The notes below the pieces were generated by a model, which saw only the letters and a program-made list of their open reading frames with translations, made no database searches and had not been told where the DNA came from. 10,335 nt of DNA from a bacterium HR39 (GTDB lineage Bacteria > Pseudomonadota > Alphaproteobacteria > Geminicoccales > Geminicoccaceae), in the NCBI GenBank assembly GCA_002898955.1, contig BEIP01000013.1:1-10335 (forward strand). Direction: 5' to 3'. Each line of letters begins with the position of its first letter. The first letter of the stretch is position 1. Shown in pieces: positions 6,584-10,335 of this stretch. Both the position numbers and the translations under genes were made by a program.

Positions 6584-6617
6584 CCGGACCACCAGCGACG
6601 AGGGGCGGAGGCGGGCG

Positions 6618-7781
6618 ATGGCGCTCGAGGAATACGTCTTCACCAGCGAATCGGTGTCCGAGGGACACCCCGACAAGGTCTGCGACCGCATCTCCGACGA
6701 GGTGGTGGACGCATACCTGCGCGCGTATCCCTATTCGCGCGTCGCCTGCGAGACGCTCGCCACCACCGATCGGCTGGTCATCGCCGGCGAGGTGCGCGGG
6801 CCCGAGACCATCACCCACGACCACATCCGCTGCATCGCCCGCGAGGCGGTCCGCGACATCGGCTACAGCCAGCCGGGCTTCGACTGGCGCACCCTGCAGA
6901 TCGACGTCTACCTGCACGAGCAGTCGCCCGACATCGCCATGGGCGTGGACGCCCGCGAGGACAAGGACGAGGGCGCCGGCGACCAGGGCATGATGTTCGG
7001 CTACGCCTGCGACGAGACGCCGGCGCTGATGCCCGCACCCATCTACTACGCGCACCGCATCCTCCGGAGCCTCTCGCAGGCGCGCCGCAGCGGCGAGCAC
7101 CCGGAGCTCGGCCCCGATGCCAAGAGCCAGGTGAGCCTGCGCTACGTCCGGGGCCGCCCGGTCGGCGCCACCTCCATCGTCGTCTCCACCCAGCACCACG
7201 CCGACGTCAGCCAGGCGCGGGTGCGCGAGATCGTGCGCCAGCACGTGCTGCGGGTGCTGCCGGAAGGCTGGATGTGCCCGGAGGAGGAGTTCTACGTGAA
7301 CCCCACCGGCCGCTTCGTCATCGGCGGTCCGGTGGGCGACGCCGGTCTCACCGGCCGCAAGATCATCGTCGACACGTACGGCGGCGCGGCACCGCACGGC
7401 GGCGGCGCCTTCTCCGGCAAGGATCCCACCAAGGTGGACCGCTCGGCCGCCTATGCCGCCCGCTGGCTCGCCAAGAACGTGGTGGCGGCGGGACTGGCGC
7501 GGCGCTGCCTCATCCAGCTCTCCTACGCCATCGGCGTGGCCAAGCCGCTCTCCATCTACGTCGACCTCATGGGCACCGGCGAGATCGACGAGCGGCGGCT
7601 GGTCGAATACTTCCACGACATGAACCTCACGCCGCGCAACATCCGCGAGCGTCTCGGGCTCAACCGGCCCATCTACGCCCGCACCGCGGCCTACGGCCAC
7701 TTCGGACGGGATCCGGAGCCCGATGGCGGATTCTCCTGGGAGCGCACCGACCTCGTCGACGAGCTCCGGCGCCTCGCCTGA
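6618..7781 (+). CDS. metK: S-adenosylmethionine synthetase
   Basis: A 387-residue cytoplasmic enzyme that makes S-adenosylmethionine from methionine and ATP. Motifs in order: [20 protein letters not shown] (residues 8-27) with the ATP-binding histidine H17, [15 protein letters not shown] (116-130), [10 protein letters not shown] (167-176), [18 protein letters not shown] (231-248), the phosphate-binding [16 protein letters not shown] (261-276) and [13 protein letters not shown] (301-313). All expected catalytic residues appear present and the length is normal for the alphaproteobacterial form. The ATG at 6618 has GGAGG six bases upstream; an in-frame GTG at 6501 would run through the promoter and hairpin and is rejected. 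The gene follows a terminator-bearing leader (possible attenuation) and overlaps trmB by 59 bases. In other alphaproteobacteria metK-trmB is often followed by rimP-nusA; here it is not. Confidence 0.97.
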   Translation: MALEEYVFTSESVSEGHPDKVCDRISDEVVDAYLRAYPYSRVACETLATTDRLVIAGEVRGPETITHDHIRCIAREAVRDIGYSQPGFDWRTLQIDVYLHEQSPDIAMGVDAREDKDEGAGDQGMMFGYACDETPALMPAPIYYAHRILRSLSQARRSGEHPELGPDAKSQVSLRYVRGRPVGATSIVVSTQHHADVSQARVREIVRQHVLRVLPEGWMCPEEEFYVNPTGRFVIGGPVGDAGLTGRKIIVDTYGGAAPHGGGAFSGKDPTKVDRSAAYAARWLAKNVVAAGLARRCLIQLSYAIGVAKPLSIYVDLMGTGEIDERRLVEYFHDMNLTPRNIRERLGLNRPIYARTAAYGHFGRDPEPDGGFSWERTDLVDELRRLA

Positions 7782-8493
7782 ACCGACGCCGCGGGCGCAG
7801 CGCCGGATCTACGGCCGCCGCGTCGGCCACCGGCTGCGCCCGCGTCGCCGGCGCCTGCTGGAGGAGCTGCTGCCGAAGCTGCGGATCGATCTCGACGATC
7901 CGCGCTGGCAGCGGGTGGATCCGCGTGAGCTGTTCCCCGGGGCCGAGGCGGTGGAACTGGAGATCGGCTTCGGCGGCGGCGAGCATCTGGTCTGGCAGGC
8001 GGAGCGCCATCCCGAGCGGGGCTTCGTCGGCGTCGAGCCCTATCTGGGCGGTGTCGCCAGGCTGCTCGCGGCCGTCGAGGAGAAGGGGCTCTCCAACGTC
8101 CGCATCGTCGTGGACGACGCGCGGCTGCTGCTGCCGCGCCTGCCCGACGCCTCGCTCGCGCGCATCCACGTCCTCTTCCCCGATCCCTGGCCTAAGAAGC
8201 GCCACCACAAGCGCCGCATCGTCAACCGCGAGACGGTGCGCGCATTCGCCCGTCTGCTCGTGCCCGGCGGCGAGCTGCGGCTCGCCACCGACGATCCCGG
8301 CTACGCCCGCTGGATGCTGGAAGCGGCCCTCGCCGAGCCGCGCCTCGAGTGGCTGGCGGAGCGGGCCGCCGACTGGCGCGAGCGTCCGCCCGACTGGCCC
8401 GGGACCCGCTACGAGGCCAAGGCGCGGCGCGAGGGGCGCCGGCCCGTCTTCCTGCGCTTCCGCCGCCGTCCCGACCGCATCGCCCCCACCTGA
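7723..8493 (+). CDS. trmB: tRNA (guanine-N7-)-methyltransferase TrmB
   Basis: A 256-residue Rossmann-fold enzyme that uses SAM to make 7-methylguanosine at position 46 of tRNA variable loops. Visible motifs are RRIYGRR near the N-terminus (residues 27-33), the SAM-binding [12 protein letters not shown] (78-89), FVGVEPY (101-107), the family signature [18 protein letters not shown] (150-167) and TRYEAKA (228-234) near the C-terminus. The ATG at 7723 sits 59 bases inside metK in another frame; no other ATG, GTG or TTG occurs in frame before the conserved part, and GGAG lies five bases upstream, so this start is accepted. The first 24 residues are Ser/Pro-rich and probably disordered. The overlap implies translation coupled to metK, whose product is TrmB's methyl donor. 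Confidence 0.95.
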   Translation: MADSPGSAPTSSTSSGASPEPTPRAQRRIYGRRVGHRLRPRRRRLLEELLPKLRIDLDDPRWQRVDPRELFPGAEAVELEIGFGGGEHLVWQAERHPERGFVGVEPYLGGVARLLAAVEEKGLSNVRIVVDDARLLLPRLPDASLARIHVLFPDPWPKKRHHKRRIVNRETVRAFARLLVPGGELRLATDDPGYARWMLEAALAEPRLEWLAERAADWRERPPDWPGTRYEAKARREGRRPVFLRFRRRPDRIAPT

Positions 8494-8525
8494 GCACGTC
8501 CGTCTCCGGGGTACCCGGTTACGTT

Positions 8526-8536
8526 AACGGACCGTT
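8526..8536. repeat. 11-bp inverted repeat upstream of the 135-residue gene
   Basis: AACGG A CCGTT is a perfect 5-bp inverted repeat about one centre base, inside the least GC-rich part of the 98-base gap 8494-8591. It could be an operator. The same gap has a weak hairpin CCGGG/CCCGG (8506-8518) followed by only two T. Confidence 0.25.
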
Positions 8537-8591
8537 CATCCTCGCGTGGCAGGATGGGCGGCGACCGGGACCCGAGGACGGAGCTGAGACC

Positions 8592-8999
8592 ATGCCGTGG
8601 TTCACCACGCTGCGCATGCCCGACGGGCGCACGGTGGAGGTGTTCGGCGACCCCACGCCGCGCGAATGGCGCGAGCTCGAGGAGGCCATCGATCCCGTAG
8701 ACGGGGTGCGCGGACAGGTGGCGGGGGAACACCTGCTCGCCTGGACGCCGCCGGTGCTGCACGAGGAGAGCGACGCGGAGCTGCGTCGGCTCGTGTCCGA
8801 GGACTTGCGTGATCCCTGGATTCCGGTGCGGATCGTCCCGGCTCTGGGCATGGTGACGGTCACCACCACCCTGCCGGCCCGCGAGGCTGCGGCCCGTCGC
8901 CTGCTGGTGCGGCAGATCGAGGCGGTGCCGGCGCTGCGCCGGCGGCTGGGGCAGCACCTCAAGGTGAGCGTCGACCACGTGCTGGAACCGGCGGCCTGA
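8592..8999 (+). CDS. Hypothetical protein, 135 residues
   Basis: I do not recognise this protein. It has no signal peptide or membrane helix and seems cytoplasmic. It opens with a beta-hairpin-like MPWFTTLRMPDGRTVEVFG (residues 1-19), has a charged helical middle (REWRELEEAI, residues 24-33; SDAELRRLVSEDLRD, 60-74), a strand-like VRIVPALGMVTVTTTL (78-93) and an Arg-rich helical C-terminus. The codon pattern, with GC-rich third positions, and a GGAG eight bases before the ATG at 8592 support real translation. It lies 98 bases after trmB on the same strand and takes the place rimP has in many relatives, but it does not look like RimP. A long low-complexity gap follows. It may have its own promoter in the TTA-rich patch around 8519-8527. 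Confidence 0.65.
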   Translation: MPWFTTLRMPDGRTVEVFGDPTPREWRELEEAIDPVDGVRGQVAGEHLLAWTPPVLHEESDAELRRLVSEDLRDPWIPVRIVPALGMVTVTTTLPAREAAARRLLVRQIEAVPALRRRLGQHLKVSVDHVLEPAA

Positions 9000-9073
9000 G
9001 GTCCGGGCTTGCAGGTGCGTCGGCCGGTCGGCGCAGGCGCGGGCGGAGATGGCCCCAGGCACCCGGTGCGCGT

Positions 9074-9087
9074 CGGTGCCGGCACCG
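9074..9087. repeat. 14-bp perfect palindrome
   Basis: CGGTGCCGGCACCG is a perfect palindrome in the gap between the 135-residue gene and the hydantoinase gene. It may be a protein-binding site or simply reflect GC-rich sequence. Confidence 0.4.
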
Positions 9088-9132
9088 TGTCCCGGGCCGG
9101 TCGGCTCCGGTGCGGATCCCATGCGACGGGAA

Positions 9133-9148
9133 CGGCGGGCGCCCGCCG
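9133..9148. repeat. 16-bp perfect palindrome
   Basis: CGGCGGGCGCCCGCCG reads identically on both strands. It is the longest perfect palindrome I noticed in the window and lies about 395 bases upstream of the hydantoinase start. Confidence 0.45.
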
Positions 9149-9206
9149 CAGCGCGGCCGAGGCCGTTGCGGGCATGGGTGGCGCGGGCTGCACCGTGCGG
9201 ATGCTC

Positions 9207-9278
9207 ACGGTCCGGGCCGTCCGGAGTGTCCGCGGCACCGGATCCGCAGGATGCGCTGCGGGCATGGCTCCGGACCGT
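9207..9278. repeat. Nested inverted repeats (possible structured element)
   Basis: ACGGTCCGG (9207-9215) is perfectly complementary to CCGGACCGT (9270-9278). Inside it CCGCAG (9244-9249) pairs with CTGCGG (9256-9261) around a 6-base loop. The two stems are compatible and would give a branched fold of about 72 bases. A competing hairpin uses ACCGT (9192-9196) with ACGGT (9207-9211). No terminator U-tract follows. Confidence 0.35.
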
Positions 9279-9302
9279 ACCCTGCGGCGTCCGTGCAGCG
9301 GG

Positions 9303-9317
9303 CCGCACCCCGTGCGG
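9303..9317. repeat. 6-bp hairpin repeat
   Basis: CCGCAC (9303-9308) and GTGCGG (9312-9317) are perfectly complementary around CCC. It is one of several copies of the CCGCAC/GTGCGG word in this gap and has no adjacent T-run, so it is not a terminator. Confidence 0.35.
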
Positions 9318-9543
9318 ACCGTGCCGGGCGGGCGACATGCGCGCCGGTGCGCGTCTCCCCGTCGCCGTCGCGGCCCGGGCGGACCGGGCCGTATGCGGCA
9401 GGGAAGGACCGGCGGTGTGGATGGACCGCGGCCCGGTGGGAACGGGTCCGGAGCGGGCGGCGTCGTCCGGGCGCCGTGCGGGCCGCCCTTGCCGGGCCGG
9501 CCGGGGCGGGTCATCTCGGCGCGGGCGTGGGTGGAGGAGCTCG

Positions 9544-10335
9544 ATGTTCGATCTGGTGCTGCGCGGCGGTACGGTGGCCACCGCATCCGACGTGTTCGAG
9601 GCCGACGTGGCGGTGGCGGACGGGAAGATCGTCGCCCTCGGCCGCGGCCTGCCGCAGGGGCGCGAGGAGGTGGACGCGCGCGGGCGCATCCTCACCCCGG
9701 GCGGCGTCGATCCCCACTGCCACATCGAGCAGCTCGCCGCGACGGGCCTCTACAACGCCGACACCTTCGAATCCGCCACCCGCGCGGCGCTCGCCGGCGG
9801 CACCACCACGGTGATCCCCTTCGCCGCCCAGCACCGCGGCATGTCGCTGCGCGCCGTGGTGGACGACTACCACGCCCGCGCCGAGCGCGGCGCCATGGCC
9901 GACTACGCCTTCCACATGATCGTCACCGACCCGCGCCCCGAAGTGCTGCGCGACGAGCTTCCCGCGCTGGTGCGCGAGGGCCACGCCTCCCTCAAGGCCT
10001 TCATGACCTACGAGCGGCTGCGGGTGGACGACGAACGGCTGCTGGACCTGCTGGCGGCGGCGCGCGAACACGGCTGCATGGTCTGCGTGCACGCCGAGAA
10101 CCACGGGCTGATCGTCTGGACGAAGAGGCGGCTGGTGGAGCGCGGCTACACCGCGCCGAAATATCACGTGGTGAGCCATCCGCGCACGGGCGAGGCGGAG
10201 GCCATTCACCGCCCGTGCCGGATGAGCGCCTGGCTCGACCAGCCGGTCATGGTCTTCCACATCTCGACGCGGGAGGGGCTAGCCGAGCTCGCCCGCGCCC
10301 GGGCCGAGGGCGTCAAGGTGTTCGGCGAGACCTGC
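9544..10335 (+). CDS. Dihydropyrimidinase / D-hydantoinase (partial, N-terminal 264 residues)
   Basis: This is the amino-terminal part of a cyclic amidohydrolase that opens the ring of dihydropyrimidines or 5-substituted hydantoins; it continues beyond the window with no stop. The metal site is recognisable: H58 and H60 in VDPHCHIEQ, the lysine expected to be carboxylated, K151 in ASLKAFMTYE, H183 in VHAEN and H239 in FHIST, spaced as in well-studied hydantoinases. The last metal ligand, an aspartate, would lie past the edge. An N-terminal beta-sandwich start (DLVLRGGTV, residues 3-11) and AGGTTTVIPFA (84-94) agree with the family. The ATG at 9544 has GGAGGAG four bases upstream and gives the usual N-terminus. 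Substrate (pyrimidine, hydantoin or another cyclic amide) cannot be decided; the cysteine in HCH and the IEQ after it suggest a subgroup distinct from the DHTH type. Expected partners, if any, are to the right. Confidence 0.9.
   Translation, partial: MFDLVLRGGTVATASDVFEADVAVADGKIVALGRGLPQGREEVDARGRILTPGGVDPHCHIEQLAATGLYNADTFESATRAALAGGTTTVIPFAAQHRGMSLRAVVDDYHARAERGAMADYAFHMIVTDPRPEVLRDELPALVREGHASLKAFMTYERLRVDDERLLDLLAAAREHGCMVCVHAENHGLIVWTKRRLVERGYTAPKYHVVSHPRTGEAEAIHRPCRMSAWLDQPVMVFHISTREGLAELARARAEGVKVFGETC

Larger units (their letters stand above)
9000..9543 (+). other. Repeat-rich gap without a credible gene
   Basis: This 544-base stretch is extremely GC-rich. Reading frames stay open on both strands only because stop codons are rare; the translations are Arg/Pro/Ala/Gly-rich with no domain. 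The same short words recur: GTGCG at least seven times, GGACCG and GGTCCGG several times, CCGTGCGGA at 9193 and 9310. Longer direct repeats are TGCGGGCATGG (9167-9177 and 9257-9267) and CCGGTGCGCGTC (9063-9074 and 9344-9355). Palindromes and nested stems are listed separately. It must also contain the promoter of the hydantoinase gene, which I cannot pinpoint, and may be a decayed gene or a structured element. Confidence 0.6.

Noticed and set aside
6521..6617. Known SAM-II, SAM/SAH or SAH riboswitch before metK
   Set aside because: I looked for the conserved cores I remember and did not find them. The region is also short. A formal covariance search was not possible here.
8506..8518. Terminator after trmB
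   Set aside because: The stem is only 5 bp (CCGGG/CCCGG) with a three-base loop and two T after it, too weak to call.
9063..9355. CRISPR array
   Set aside because: The repeats are only 11-12 bases, two copies each, irregularly spaced and without unique spacers.
8409..9725. Long minus-strand frames across the 9000-9543 gap
   Set aside because: They run antisense through trmB, the 135-residue gene and the hydantoinase start, are Arg/Pro/Ala-rich, and match no family.

Overview
The window is very GC-rich bacterial chromosome with densely packed genes, most with GGAG-type ribosome binding sites. The metK-trmB pair, the dapC gene directly upstream of ftsK, and the sequence character of MetK and DapC point to an alphaproteobacterium, probably of a Rhodospirillales-like high-GC lineage. 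Genus cannot be judged from the sequence. It looks like housekeeping chromosome: there are no IS elements, phage genes, CRISPR arrays, tRNAs or rRNAs.

Layout. (1) 1-1755, minus strand: the 5' end of ftsK (cell-division DNA translocase, cut by the window edge) preceded by dapC (lysine/diaminopimelate pathway aminotransferase). (2) 1756-2160: a gap with no credible protein gene. It holds a probable dapC promoter and, on the plus strand, a promoter, five consecutive hairpins and a strong intrinsic terminator. I read this as an unannotated small RNA of about 158 nt. (3) 2160-3778, minus strand: a two-gene unit of an unidentified 216-residue protein and msrP (periplasmic methionine-sulfoxide reductase, Tat-exported), translationally coupled by a 4-base overlap. 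The usual msrQ partner is not adjacent. (4) 3901-6463, plus strand: the small (DUF4212) and large (VC_2705-type) subunits of a sodium:solute symporter, an intrinsic terminator with a UUCG loop, then a small YggT-like membrane protein whose start codon lies only 19 bases past the U-tract. (5) 6490-8493, plus strand: a promoter, a leader with a terminator and a competing stem (a likely attenuator), then metK (S-adenosylmethionine synthetase) and trmB (SAM-dependent tRNA m7G methyltransferase), which overlap by 59 bases. (6) 8592-8999: an unidentified 135-residue protein. (7) 9000-9543: a 544-base gap full of short GC-rich palindromes and repeated words, with no convincing gene. (8) 9544 to the edge: the first 264 residues of a dihydropyrimidinase/D-hydantoinase.

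Functional links are local. MetK makes the SAM used by TrmB. MsrP repairs oxidised periplasmic proteins. The symporter pair probably imports a small organic acid. The cyclic amidohydrolase suggests pyrimidine or hydantoin catabolism to the right. The two most unusual signals are the small RNA candidate at 2001-2160, which displays a CCUCC loop resembling the anti-Shine-Dalgarno sequence, and the terminator/competing stem arrangement in the metK leader.
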